A DNA stretch of 64,000 nt from Diacronema lutheri (taxonomy: Eukaryota > Haptophyta > Pavlovophyceae > Pavlovales > Pavlovaceae): assembly GCA_019448385.1 (NCBI GenBank), contig JAGTXO010000047.1:62001-126000 (forward strand), written 5' to 3'. The notes under the pieces are model-generated. The model was not told the DNA's origin, did not search any database, and was given only the letters and a program-made list of their open reading frames with translations. Numbering within the stretch: position 1 is the stretch's first letter; each line of letters begins with the position of its first letter. The position numbers and the translations under genes were made by a program. Below, one piece after another: positions 1-10,070 of the stretch.

Positions 1-173
1 GGAGGCTGTCAGCCACATCCGCGCTGGGTGTCCGATGTTGGACGCGCAGCGCCTGTTGGGTTCAGCATCGACTCGAACCCGGAATGCACGGAAAACGCTA
101 TGCTGGTGCTGACCGCGCTGTCCTGACGTCAGCGCCGTTTGTATATTTCAGTGCGCACGTTGTGCTCGAAGCG

Positions 174-2333
174 CTACCCGCCAGCGGCTGGCGCCATTAT
201 CCCCGTCGCGGCCTCGTCGACCGAGAACGAGATTGTGTTGAGCGACAAATAGTACAGTGCGGCGAAAAAGCCTGCGGCGCCGAGCACGAGCACGATCCGC
301 ATGGTCGCTGAGCCGACCGGCACGCCCGCGACTGACGCATCGCGCTCCTCGTGCGCCATCGCGTCGACCGTTGCGCCGAGGAAGTCGGCGTACGCGCGGT
401 ACACGGCCACCGCTTCAGCGGACATGCCCACGCGTGCGGCGGACGCGCCGGCGCCGTCGAGACTCGCGCCGTACGAGTCGGGGAATGACGCGCTGCACGG
501 CGACGCGCCCGGCGCGTTGCAGCCGGCGTTACCGCCTGCGCCGCGCGCGCCGCCCGGCGCCGGACGTGCGCCGCCCGCGCCGTCGGGCCACGCGGCCGCC
601 GCTCGCGCCGCGGCGGCGGCAATGTGCTGCCCCTCGACGCCGTGCGCGACGAGCAGCGTCACGTACTGGCGGACTCGTCGCACGGCTTGCGTCTGCGCGC
701 GCTGCAGCTGGTTGACGCGGTACGCCGCAAAGAAGGAGGAGACGAGGATCGGCACGGCGACGAACGCGTCGAACGCGGCGACGAGCGCGAACAGGGACAG
801 CCACACCGCCTCCGCGGACGGGCCACCGGCCGCAAGGTCGATGGCCGCGGCGGCGGCGGACACGTCACCCTCGGCGCGCGCGTCCGCCCCAGCCGGTCTG
901 CTGGCCAGCGCTGCGCCGTCATCCGCGTCGCGCACGCCGCGCGCCGCGTGCGCCGCGCCAAGCGCGAGCGCGCGCGCGCCGCTGCCGTGCGCGTAGAGGA
1001 GCTGCAGCCCGAGAGAGTCGCCGCGCGCGAGCAGCCGCGGCGCGAGGTAGAGCCACTGTACGGCGAGCAGCCCGAGCGCGCAGCCAAAGTAGAGCTGCGA
1101 CGAGACGGACACGTCGAGCGCGTCCGCGCGGAGCAGCGCACGGATTCGCACCCACGTGAGGCCGTTCTCGAGGAGCGACGCGGGCGGCACCGACAGGTCG
1201 CGCTCGGCTGCCGCGAGCTCGGACGGCCAGAGGCACGGCGTCAGCCGCGCGAACACGGCCCAGCGGCGCGCCAGCTCGCCCAGCCCGAGCAAATAGAAGC
1301 GGCCAAAGAAGACGAAGGTCGCAAAGAGGATCGCCGACGCGAGGAAGCCGCCCACCGAGATGCACGCGCACGCGGCCGTCGTGCGGCCGTCGCGCTCGGC
1401 GCCGAGCAGCGGCTCGCGCAGCCACGACCGCTGCAGCGCGGGCAGCGCGGCGTGGAAGGCGCCAAGCGCGAGGCAGAGCGCGCCAAACGGCCACGAGAAG
1501 AGCCGACTCGATTTCCACCGCGACGCGCGCGCACGCAGGTCGGCCGCGAGCTGGTCGGCGGGCCGCGTCCGCCCGGTCGGCAGCGTAAGGCTGAGGCCCG
1601 ACATGGCGTGCAGGCCGCGCAGCTGCACGAGCGCAGCGCCGGCGTAGTCGTCGCCGAGCGCCGCGAGGTGCGTCGACGCAAGGATGAGCACCATCGGCCC
1701 AAAGCCCTCCACCGCGCTCACCGACGCCGGCCCGTGCGGCGCGGAGAGGACGAAGACGAGGGGCAGCGCGAGGGCGAGCGCCCAGGGCCCAAACGAGGCG
1801 AGGAACGGGACGCGGCCGAGCTGCTGGCCGATCGCGAGCGGGAAGACGAGGCCGCGCAGGAACGCGCGGAGAAGACCGTACACGCTCGGTGCGGCCAGCT
1901 CGGGCATCGCGTCCGGCCCGCCGCCACCCTGCTGCGCGCCGCCGCCGCCCGCGCCGAGAACGCCCGCGCCGGTGCCCGCGCCGCCGCCACCCGCGTCGCC
2001 GCGGCCCGCGTCGGCGGGCGCAGCGCCGGCGCCGCCGAGGCCGGAGGCGCCAGCCGCAGCACCGAGCACGCCCAGCCCACCGGGCACCCCACTCTCGTCC
2101 TCGTCGCGCCAGTTGACCAGCATCCGCGCGAGCGGCTCGCGCCCGCCGAGCAGCACGTCGGGCGGCCGGAGGGGCGACGCGTCGCCCGGCGACGAGCCGG
2201 CGCCCGTGTTGAACGACACGCTGACGGCGAGGTGCTCGTCGTCGCGCTCGCCGGGCTCGTCGTCAAACTGCGCGTAGCCCGCCCGCGGCCGCTCGCCAAA
2301 CTCTAAGTCGCCGGCGGCCCCGCGCGCGCCCAT
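174..2333 (-). CDS. Multi-pass membrane protein of unknown family
   Basis: A single uninterrupted reading frame of 719 codons. The first 150 residues are hydrophilic and then Gly/Ala-rich. About seven hydrophobic stretches follow, for example near residues 185-200, 205-225, 285-305, 325-355, 425-445, 545-570 and 680-700. The stretch ending VFFGRFYLLGLGELARR and the C-terminal VLVLGAAGFFAALYYLSLN look like good membrane spans. Between the last two spans lies a basic segment (QLQRAQTQAVRRVRQYV) and a low-complexity Gly/Ala/Pro loop. I recognise no family. A polytopic receptor- or transporter-like protein is possible but unsupported. The first Met is taken as the start because in-frame coding character does not continue upstream. 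It lies head to head with the EF-hand gene, with the tRNA between them. Confidence 0.6.
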   Translation of the reverse strand: MGARGAAGDLEFGERPRAGYAQFDDEPGERDDEHLAVSVSFNTGAGSSPGDASPLRPPDVLLGGREPLARMLVNWRDEDESGVPGGLGVLGAAAGASGLGGAGAAPADAGRGDAGGGGAGTGAGVLGAGGGGAQQGGGGPDAMPELAAPSVYGLLRAFLRGLVFPLAIGQQLGRVPFLASFGPWALALALPLVFVLSAPHGPASVSAVEGFGPMVLILASTHLAALGDDYAGAALVQLRGLHAMSGLSLTLPTGRTRPADQLAADLRARASRWKSSRLFSWPFGALCLALGAFHAALPALQRSWLREPLLGAERDGRTTAACACISVGGFLASAILFATFVFFGRFYLLGLGELARRWAVFARLTPCLWPSELAAAERDLSVPPASLLENGLTWVRIRALLRADALDVSVSSQLYFGCALGLLAVQWLYLAPRLLARGDSLGLQLLYAHGSGARALALGAAHAARGVRDADDGAALASRPAGADARAEGDVSAAAAAIDLAAGGPSAEAVWLSLFALVAAFDAFVAVPILVSSFFAAYRVNQLQRAQTQAVRRVRQYVTLLVAHGVEGQHIAAAAARAAAAWPDGAGGARPAPGGARGAGGNAGCNAPGASPCSASFPDSYGASLDGAGASAARVGMSAEAVAVYRAYADFLGATVDAMAHEERDASVAGVPVGSATMRIVLVLGAAGFFAALYYLSLNTISFSVDEAATGIMAPAAGG

Positions 2334-2670
2334 CGTTCACACGAATCGACCAAGCACGTCCTGTCGAACCTTTGCTCCGCCTTTTCGTCGACACTGCGGC
2401 CCTGCGCGCGGTCGTCCTCGCCGTCCCCACGCACCGTTGTGGCGTATGGTAGCTAGCCCCACAAGTCGCGGGTTTGGAATTTGCTGTTGCTGCGCGGTGT
2501 CGACCGCGCGCGCAGCTCCGGCCTGCGCCGATGCGCACAAGTCATAGCAGTGCGGGCCGAGCGAGGCAGGGCTTGTGCATGGCGCACAGCTAGCATGAAG
2601 GGGGACGGAGCTAGCAAGAGCGAAGAGACACGGAGCCGGCGCGAGCTGAAGGAGCAAGAGCTGAAGGAGC
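2334..2670. other. Intergenic stretch upstream of the membrane protein gene
   Basis: About 340 bp between the start codon at 2333 and the tRNA terminator. GC is lower than in the flanking genes. No conserved coding sequence, RNA fold or repeat is evident. It presumably contains the promoter and 5' UTR of the minus-strand membrane protein gene. Confidence 0.4.
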
Positions 2671-2674
2671 AAAA
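2671..2674 (-). terminator. Pol III T4 terminator of tRNA-Ser
   Basis: On the minus strand a TTTT run begins three bases after the discriminator base of the tRNA. This is the usual RNA polymerase III stop signal, and T-runs are rare in this GC-rich window. Confidence 0.7.
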
Positions 2675-2677
2675 GAG

Positions 2678-2759
2678 CGCAACCGACGTGATTCGAACAC
2701 GCGCCTCTTACGAGATTCGCTTTCGAGGCGAACGCCTTAACCAACTCGGCCACAGTTGC
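2678..2759 (-). tRNA. tRNA-Ser(CGA)
   Basis: The 82-nt minus-strand sequence folds as a class II tRNA. The acceptor stem GCAACTG pairs with CGGTTGC, with one G-T pair. The D arm has the TGGCCGAGTTGGTTAAGGC form typical of tRNA-Ser. The anticodon stem TTCGC/GCGAA closes the loop CTCGAAA, giving anticodon CGA, which reads the GC-rich serine codon UCG. The long variable arm is CTC-GTAA-GAG. The T arm is GCGTG-TTCGAAT-CACGT. The discriminator is G, as expected for serine tRNAs. No intron is seen and CCA is not encoded. A T4 terminator follows. Confidence 0.95.
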
Positions 2760-2867
2760 TTTCCGACGACTCTACACACGAAATTGTGCGTACATATAAA
2801 ATTAACCCTTCGGATGCGCTGCTCTCAGTGCCAAAGATCGCAATTATTTTGAAGGTTGGGACATCGC

Positions 2868-2932
2868 CCCCATCCCAAACGTCTCCGAGCAATTGATGCT
2901 CCATCAATTGCTCGGAGACGTTTGGGATGGGG
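2868..2932. repeat. Perfect 31-bp inverted repeat with 3-nt loop
   Basis: Left arm 2868-2898 and right arm 2902-2932 are exact reverse complements, separated by CTC. The arms contain the palindromic core CAATTG and are AT-richer than their surroundings. The hairpin lies between the tRNA-Ser and the EF-hand gene, 246 bp upstream of its start codon. It could be a small foldback element, a hairpin RNA precursor or a 5' UTR structure. Confidence 0.9.
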
Positions 2933-3177
2933 ATGAGCTCGTTGGCTCAGTCGGGCCCTGCTCTGCATTTTGCCGCGGCTGCACTGCAGCAAACCAGCCG
3001 TTCCGTGCTCTCAAAGGTGGTTGGTTGGTTGTCTTCCAGGTTGCCGGGGGCACGGTCAATTTTTCGCCGTTTTTTGGCATTAAAACTTTTCGCCGTTTCT
3101 CCCACCCGCCACGGTGCCCAACGCGCGCGAGCAGCGCGCGACGCGCTCGCGCGCGCCCTCGCCCACACGGGGGCCCA

Positions 3178-4368
3178 ATGGCGCACATCGCCCGCGAGTA
3201 CGAGTCCAAACTGCCACCCGACGTCCTCGCAAAGTACCGGCGCACCTTTGACCAGTTTGACCGCGACGGCGGCGGCGACGTCGACGTGCGCGAGCTCGGT
3301 GTCATGTTCCGCGCGCTGCGCCAGTTCCCGTCGGATCACGAGCTGCAGCGGATGGTAAAGGACGTGGACGACGACGGGACGGGCACGGTCAATTTCAACG
3401 AGTTTTGCGGGCTCATGCTCCGCCTCTTCCGCTCCAAGGCGACGCCCGCCTGGCTGCGCGCCGCGCTCGACCCTCAGGACGGCGCGGCCGCGCGCGGCGC
3501 GGACGATGGCGGCGACGGCGACGGCGACGGCGGAGGCGACGACGCTGGCGGCGGCGGCGGGGTGGTACACACCGCCGAGGGCGGCGCGGCGGACGGGCCG
3601 CGCGCCTCGCCGTCCGGTGAACTCGACTTGTCCGGCCGCCTCACCTCCGAGGAGCTGCAGCTCGCAGCGGCCGATCTGCTGCCCGTGGCACTGCACGTGC
3701 GCACGCTGCGGCTCGACGGCAACCAACTGACGGCAGACGGCGTGACGCATCTTGCGGTGTCAGTCGCGCGCTCCGGCTCCGTCGCCGCGCTCTCGCTCGT
3801 CGGCTGCGGCCTGCGCGACGGCGCGGCGTCCGTGCTGGGTGGCATGCTCGGCGCGCGCCGGTGCGCCGTGCGCGCGCTCGACCTGCGCGACAACGCGTTG
3901 AGTGACGCGGGCGCGCTCGCGCTCGCGCAGGCGGTGCGCGCGCAGAACCGCACGCTGCGCGAGCTCCGCCTCGAGGGCAACGCCGCCGTCGGCCCCGCCG
4001 CGCACGCCGCGCTGCGGCCGCTGCTGCTGCGCAATTCGCTGCCAGACATGATCGGCGCGCAGCTGCCCGACGTCAGCCTCGCACACTGCAGCCTCGAGCC
4101 GCTGCACGCGCCGGCAATCCGAGCGGCGCTGATGCCCGCGCCGGCGCCGACGGCGGGTGCGCAGCCCGCGCGGGACCCCGCGAAGCCCGCGCACCAGCAG
4201 CAGCACCACCACCACGCCCACGCCCACGCGCCGGCGGCGGGCGGCGTCGCCGGCCGCGCTCACTCGCTCGACCTGTCGGAGAACGGCCGGTTCGGCGACC
4301 GCGGGCTGCGCGCGCTGCTCGGCGTGCACCCGGAGGATTTGCTCGATGGCGGCGCGCCCGCGCCCGTT

Positions 4369-4406
<38 letters not shown>

Positions 4407-7267
4407 TGCGGCGCCATCCCAGCGCGCGGCGGGCGGCGCGACCACCGTGGCCGGGCCGGCGGCCGGCGGCCGGTCGCCACCGGACGCAGTGGCGCTGCCG
4501 GCGCCGCCGTTGGCGAGCGCGGTGCACGCGATGCTGAGCCGCACGACGCAGCTCGCGCTCGATGGCATCAACATCGGCGACGACGGCGTTCGCGCGCTCG
4601 CCGACGCGCTCGCGTGCGGCGAGTTGCCGCTGCTGCGCGAGCTGTCGGCGCGCGGCAACGCGATGGGCGCCGACGCGCACGCTCTCGGCCGGCTCGGCGC
4701 GGTGCTCGCGTCGCACTGCGCGGGGATCCGCGAGTTCCGCATCTCGCGCTGCACGCGGCTCGCCGACGACGGCGCGTGCGCGCTCTTTGCCAACTGGCTG
4801 CCCGCCGTCGCGCGCACGCACGCGCAGCTCGCGCGCGCCGCGCGTGGCGTCGGCGCGCGCGCCGTCGAGCCGCTGCACCTCTTCGTCGGCGGGACGCGCG
4901 CGGGCGACGGTGCGGCGGCGGTGGTCGCACGCGCGCTCGACGCCGGCCTCGTCCTCGGCACCCTCTCACTCGGCACCGCCGTCGGCGATGCGGGCGCGTC
5001 GGCGCTCGGCGGCGCGCTCGGCCGCGGCGGAGCGCTCGCCGTCCTGCAGCTCGGCGACCAGATTGCCGACGACGGCGCGGTCGACCTAGCGGACGGCGTG
5101 CGCGAGTCCAAGTGGCTACGCCGGCTGATGCTTGGCGGGGCGCTCCTCGAGACCGTCGCCGCCGCCGATGCGGGCACGCGCGCGCGCGGCGTCGGCGGGC
5201 TGGGCGAGGAGCCGTTGCCGCCAGCGGTGGCGGCGGCGGTGGGCGGCGATGCGGGCGCGGGCGAGGACGAGTTGCCTGAGGAGGGCGCGTGGGAGATCGA
5301 CGCGGCGGGGCTGGCGGAGCACGTGCAGGCACGCGCCGACGTCGCCGCCGCGCTCGCGTCCGGGCGCAAGCCGCCGCCGATGCCGCTCGGCTTCTCGGCC
5401 AACGCGCAGCTCGGCGAGGCGGCCGCGCTCGCGATCGGCGAGTGCGTGCGCGCCAACGGCACGCTCGCGCGGCTCGACCTGGCGGGGTGCGCGGGGATTG
5501 GCGACGCGGGGATCGGCGCGATCATTGCGCGCCTCGAACGAAATCGCGCGCTGCGCACGCTCACCGCCGCCGGCTGCGGCGTCGCCGAGGCGGAGCGCGA
5601 GGCGGAGGCGAGCGCGCGGCTGACGGGTGGCACGCCGCGCACGCCGTTGCGCAAGGGCGCGATGCCGTTGGGCGCGTCCAAGCCCAAGCTGGACGGCCGG
5701 TCGGTCGCGGTGCGCGCGCTGCGCGAGTGCCTCGCGGCGAACTTCACGCTCACCGAGGTGCGCCTCTTTGGCGCCGCGGAGGAGCGCCGCTCGTCCTTTG
5801 CAAACTCCGTCGAGCTCCTCGAGCTCGCGGCCATCCTGAGCGCCAATGCGAGCAAAGGCGCATGGCGGATCGAGGAGAGCAAGCACGACGCGATGCTCGC
5901 CGAGTGGTCAGCAGCGCGCGCGCACCGCGGCGCGCGCGCGCCCGCTCGTGCGCCGAGCCGAGTCGCGCCCGCGCCTGCGCCCGCGCCTGCGCCCGCGCCT
6001 GCGCCCGCGCCTGCGACGCGCGCCGACCGGCCGCGGCAGGCAGTGGGTCTTCCGCGAGCTCGCGCCGATGGGCACGGCGCTGCCGCCCAACGAGTGGCGC
6101 AGCGCGGAGGTGCGCCACTTCGTGTCCGCCGCGGGCCTGCCGCAGTACGCGCAGGCCGTCTCGGCCAACTGCGCGACGGGCCGCAAGCTCCTCGCGCTCT
6201 CGGCCGAGGGGCTGTGCCAGCTTGGCGTGCGCGACTTTGGCCACCAGAAGCTCCTCCTTCACCGCATCCGCTCCGTACGCGCACGCGCGCACGCACGCGC
6301 GCGTCCGCCAGCGCGCACCGCGTGTATCAACCAACCCCCACCCCCCCCAACCCCCCACTCACCCACCCACTCGGCGCAGGTTGAGCTCGCCTTCGACAAG
6401 CTCGCGGAGGTGGCGCGTGCGCGCCAGGCGTGGGACGCGCTCGCGCACGCCGCCACCGCGCAGCAGCACGCGGAGGCGTTCGCCGCTGCGGAGACAAATG
6501 CTCCTGTCACCGGGCAGCCGCGCGTGCGCGGCGCGAGCGGCGGCGGCGGTGGAGGCAGCGGCGGCGGCGGTAACGGGTCACTCGCCGGCCGCTACCCGGT
6601 GGGCGGGCTGCCGCGCGATGTCTTTGGCAAGACCAAACTGCCGCCCAGTCGGCTGCCGCCCGTCGTGCACGCCAAGGCCGTGCCCTACGTCCCGCACCGC
6701 CTCGCGCCAATCACCGGCATGCCGCGCCGCTTCACCGAGCGAAAGGGCGCGCCGCCGCGCGAAGGCGCCGACGGTGCCGACGGCGCCGACGGCGGCGGCC
6801 GCGGCCAGGCGGCAAGCGCGTCGCCGCCGCGGAGGGCACGCGCCGCCGCGCGCGCGCTGTCGCCGTCGGCGTTGCTCAAGTCAATCTCGCACCTGGGCGG
6901 GCCACAGCCGCACCCGGCGATCGCGGCGCTGCAGGCGCTCGTCCAGCGCAGCGACGGCCGCTACGCCGGGCGCGGGCCCGCGCCGCGTGCGCGCGCTCCT
7001 GGCGGCCTCGCGGTGCGCGCGCGCGCGGCGTGCGAGGCGACGGCGCTAGGCCGCGCGCCGCGCGAGCGGAGAGGCTGCTGCGGCTGCTGACCGCGCCACG
7101 CGCGTCCACCGCACACGCCACCGCCCCTGGCCCCTCGCGCCTTGCCCGTGCGCCCTGCCGCCCTCTCCCTGCAGCCCATGGGCGAAGGCGCTGCGCGCGG
7201 CGCGTTGGAGGTGCACGTGAAGACGCTCGCGCTCCCTCTCGACACGCAGCCCAACCTCCTCGTGTAG
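3178..7267 (+). CDS. EF-hand / leucine-rich repeat / SAM domain protein
   Basis: Proposed exons are 3178-5906, 6040-6274, 6380-7012 and 7175-7267, giving about 1229 aa. Residues 20-80 hold two EF-hands: loop 1 starts at D28 (DRDGGGDVDVRE) and loop 2 at D64 (DDDGTGTVNFNE), both with acidic positions 1, 3 and 12. Residues 150-900 are RNI-type leucine-rich repeats (LRLDGNQLTADGVTHLAVSV and similar) with His- and Pro/Ala-rich insertions. Residues 911-988 look like a SAM domain (RSAEVRHFVSAAGLPQYAQ...LCQLGVRDFGHQKLLLHRI). Calcium-regulated protein scaffolding is an inference from the domains. The ATG is chosen because the EF-hands begin directly after it. The last exon (PMGEGAARGALEVHVKTLAL) rests on a good CAG acceptor; if intron 7013-7174 is not spliced, translation ends at 7090. 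Intron 5907-6039 has a weak donor (GTCAGC). Confidence 0.8.
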
Positions 7268-7441
7268 AGGTTTGAATAGTGTGGCGACGTGCACAGGGTC
7301 ATAGGTCTGACCTCGGATTCATCGCTACGTTCGTTGCCGCACGGCCCTGTGGACGCCCCTTTTCTGCTGACCCGCCCGAAATTGCCCCGTGCGTCGTTGG
7401 TAGTTACTTGACGCCGTGTCATAGCATGCATGTTGCGCCGC

Positions 7442-8819
7442 TCAGGCAACGAGCGTGTCCTTGGGCAGCTCGATGAACTGCACGAGCCCCGTCGTGATCT
7501 CGTAGTACGCGGCGACGACGAGGAGCTTGCCGTCGGTATGCTTCGCGTGGACGAGCGGGTCCTCGAGGATCTTGCGCGCCTGGCCGACGGCGTTGGCGAT
7601 CACCGTCGCGCGCTCGCGCGTGCTCGGCTCGGCGATCGCGTCGAGCGACTCCTTGCACAGCGCGAGCTCGCGCTGCATGCCGAGAAGCATCGCTCGCAGG
7701 TGGGGCGGCTCCCTCATCAGGGCGCTCGTCGAAAGGCCGGCGGCGCGGACGGCACCGCACGCCTCGTGGCCCATCACAACGACGAGGCGGATGCCGAGGT
7801 GGTTGACGGCGTAGTCGAGTGTGCCGCCCACCTTGTCGTCGAAGAGGTTGCCCGCATTGCGCGAGACGAACACGTCGCCTGGGCGGGGGCGCGGCGCCGC
7901 GGCGCGGGGGTCGCTCGGCGGCCGCTGCGGCGGCGCGGGCCACGCGCGCGCGCACGCGCGCGCACGCGCGCGCGCGCGCGAACCAATCCCCTGGTCGAAC
8001 AGGATCTCAATGGGCACGCGAGAGTCCGCGCAGCCGATCACCATCACCTTGGGAACCTGCCCGCGCGAGAACTCGCGCCGCGCGACGAGCGATGGGGTCG
8101 GGTAGCTTTGCTCGCCGGCCGCGAATCGCGCGTTGCCCGCCTGCGTGGGGAGGAGGGAGGGTGGACGCGAGAGCACCGCGTGGTGGCGGTGATGGTCGGA
8201 ACGCGAAGATGGGCGCGCCGCGGCGGGGGAGGGGAGGAGGGGGGGGGGGGGGGATCCGCCGCCACGCGCAACGCGTCCGGCGCGATTGCGCGTGAACGTG
8301 CGCGCGCGCGCGCGCGCACGCCGCCTCGTCTACGCCGCGCACCTTGAGCTCCTCGAGAATCTGCACAGGCGTCTGCTTCTTGACGAGCTCGTTGCGCTGC
8401 TCCTGCTCGCGCAGCGCCTCCTCGACGATCGAGCCCGTCGAGCGCAACGGCGGCTTCTGCGGCGCCGAGGCGAGCGCGCCCTCCGTCGTGATGGTCTCGA
8501 TGATGGGGTCGAGATTGGGCGGCGTCTGGCTACGGCGGCGGCGCGCATTGGCACGCGACGTCTTCTCCTCCGCTGCCTCCTCCGCAATGTCGCTCTCGTA
8601 CTCGGCGTCGTACGTAGCGCGCGCGGGCGGCTGAATGATGTACTGGATCGTCGTCGGCGACGGCGGCGGCGGAGACGGAGCCGACTTGGCGAGAAGAGCG
8701 TGCAGCAAGGCGACAAAGTTGAGCGAGGCGGAGAGCGCGAACACGGCCCCGAGCGCGAGCGCCACGTCGGACGCCGTCGCTTGGTTTGCGAGCGCGATGA
8801 GGGAATCGACAAGCGGCAT
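7442..8819 (-). CDS. Beta-carbonic anhydrase with N-terminal membrane anchor
   Basis: Exons 8819-8343, 8140-7984 and 7878-7442 join to 356 aa. The enzyme interconverts CO2 and bicarbonate at a zinc centre. The beta-class ligands are visible: CADSR (Cys, with the Asp-Arg dyad) and GHEACG (His and Cys). Splicing restores FDQGIGDVFVSRNAGN, the family signature after the first zinc ligand. Ahead of the catalytic domain, residues 15-45 form one strong hydrophobic segment (SDVALALGAVFALSASLNFV), followed by a Pro-rich stretch, an acidic stretch (YDAEYESDIAEEAAEEK) and a predicted helix. The enzyme is therefore probably membrane-anchored, perhaps in the carbon-concentrating mechanism, but the compartment cannot be read from sequence. 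A Met 17 codons upstream (8870) is possible, but the second Met puts the anchor near the N-terminus. The intron at 8141-8342 carries a C-run in the sense strand. Confidence 0.9.
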
Positions 8820-8910
8820 GGTGCTCCCCGCAAAAACTGGAGGGGTGTGCGTTTCCCGCCCTTTCGCCACACTCCATTCATTAGCTTACTGCGCGCACTC
8901 ACGGACCCAA

Positions 8911-9921
8911 TCATTGCACGCCGACCTCGCGCAGCGCGCCGGCGCCGTGCGCCCGGCCGACGCCACCGAGCACGACGGCGCCCGACCGTCCGCTCGGCGC
9001 GCGCGCGAGCGCACCGGTGGCGCCGAGCGAGCCGCCGTGCGCGCCGCGGCCGCCGCCCTCGCCCGGCCCGGCCGCGCCAAGCGTGCCGCCGCCGCTCGTC
9101 CCGCCGAGCGCGAGCGTGCCGCTGCGCGACGACGAGAAGCCGGCGAAGCGCTCGGGGTGCACGCCGAGCTTCCACGCCGCCAGCCAGCCCGCGAGCGTGT
9201 TGCGTCGCTCGCCATTCTCGCACAGCACGCGCTTGCCGCGCGAGCGGCCGGCGAGGTGGAGCGTGAGCACGCGCTCGTCGACGTCGTCGTACACGAGGTC
9301 GAGCATGTCGGCCGGCTTGAACACTTTGCGCGAGTATCGCATCCGGCCCACCTCCACCTCGATCTCCGCGGCCGCGCACCGGCCCCAGCGGTTGACGACG
9401 GTGACGGGCATCCGCAGTTGCGCGCCGACGGGCCACGAGACGCCCTCGCCGTTGCCGCCATGCGAGCTCATCGTGTCGAAGATCGCGCGCTCCAGGTCGT
9501 CCGCGCGCGCGCCCGCCGAGTCGGCGAGCCGCGCGCCGCGCCCGCCGCCAAACCCGCCGCCGGCGGACTCGGGCGACGGCGAACCGAGGATGTCGTCCAG
9601 CGAGACGGTGGTCGGCTTTTCGTCCGAGTCGCCGCGCGCGAGCTGCGCGGCCGTGCGCCGCTTGGGCGGCGGCGGGCCGTCGCGTGCCGCCGGCGACGCC
9701 GTCGGCGACGATGGCGGCGACGGCGGCTCGTCCCCGTCCTCGAGCGCGCGGAGCACGACGTCGGCCGGGTCGAGCTTGGCCGCGCGCGACCTGCCCTTCT
9801 CGAGGTGGCCCTGCTTGATTACCGCCGTCCCACCCGAGCGGTGCGAGTGGCCCAACCCCACCGCCGGCCCCGCACTCGCTGCGTCCATCGCATCCACCTT
9901 GTCGAGCACCGTCGAGGCCAT
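8911..9921 (-). CDS. Conserved-looking protein of unknown function
   Basis: One exon, 336 aa. No family is recognised. Residues 1-60 are charged (MASTVLDKVDAMDAAS..., then HLEKGRSRAAKLDPADVVLRAL). A Pro/Ser-rich linker follows, then SLDDILGSPSPES. Residues 165-260 look like one folded domain: VTVVNRWGRCAAAEIEVEVG, RYSRKVFKPADMLDLVYDDV, then LTLHLAGRSRGKRVLCENGE. The C-terminus is Gly/Ala/Ser-rich and probably disordered. No signal peptide or membrane span is seen. It lies on the same strand as the carbonic anhydrase, 91 bp upstream of that gene's start codon. Co-regulation is not shown. Confidence 0.6.
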   Translation of the reverse strand: MASTVLDKVDAMDAASAGPAVGLGHSHRSGGTAVIKQGHLEKGRSRAAKLDPADVVLRALEDGDEPPSPPSSPTASPAARDGPPPPKRRTAAQLARGDSDEKPTTVSLDDILGSPSPESAGGGFGGGRGARLADSAGARADDLERAIFDTMSSHGGNGEGVSWPVGAQLRMPVTVVNRWGRCAAAEIEVEVGRMRYSRKVFKPADMLDLVYDDVDERVLTLHLAGRSRGKRVLCENGERRNTLAGWLAAWKLGVHPERFAGFSSSRSGTLALGGTSGGGTLGAAGPGEGGGRGAHGGSLGATGALARAPSGRSGAVVLGGVGRAHGAGALREVGVQ

Positions 9922-9980
9922 CGGCCTTGCCTCCCGAACGGGATGCCGCCGCGGTCCACGGAGATGCTAGGCGTTGTGGG

Positions 9981-10046
9981 GTCAACTGACCGACTGGGTC
10001 AAGTGAGTGTGAAGTGACTGACTCAGTTGACGGACTTGACCCAGTC
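9981..10046. repeat. Two interleaved inverted repeats
   Basis: GTCAACTGA (9981-9989) pairs with TCAGTTGAC (10023-10031). GACTGGGTCAAGT (9992-10004) pairs with ACTTGACCCAGTC (10034-10046). The order is a-b-a'-b', so both helices together would form a pseudoknot, or they are alternative hairpins. They lie between the TPR gene stop (10071) and the start of the next minus-strand gene (9921). Confidence 0.7.
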
Positions 10047-10070
10047 CTTCAGCGTGGCTCTGACTGCCTC

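Noticed and set aside
60-95. Minus-strand GGGTTCGAGTC resembling a tRNA T arm
   Set aside because: The flanking bases do not form a 5-bp T stem and no acceptor, D or anticodon arm can be found.
624-2306. Long plus-strand open frame opposite the membrane protein
   Set aside because: The translation is Arg/Glu-rich with no hydrophobic pattern, typical of the antisense of a GC-rich gene. The minus frame has clear membrane segments.
2893-3177. Extension of the EF-hand protein upstream of 3178
   Set aside because: The frame is open but overlaps the hairpin arm and has no conserved character. The EF-hand unit begins directly after the ATG at 3178.
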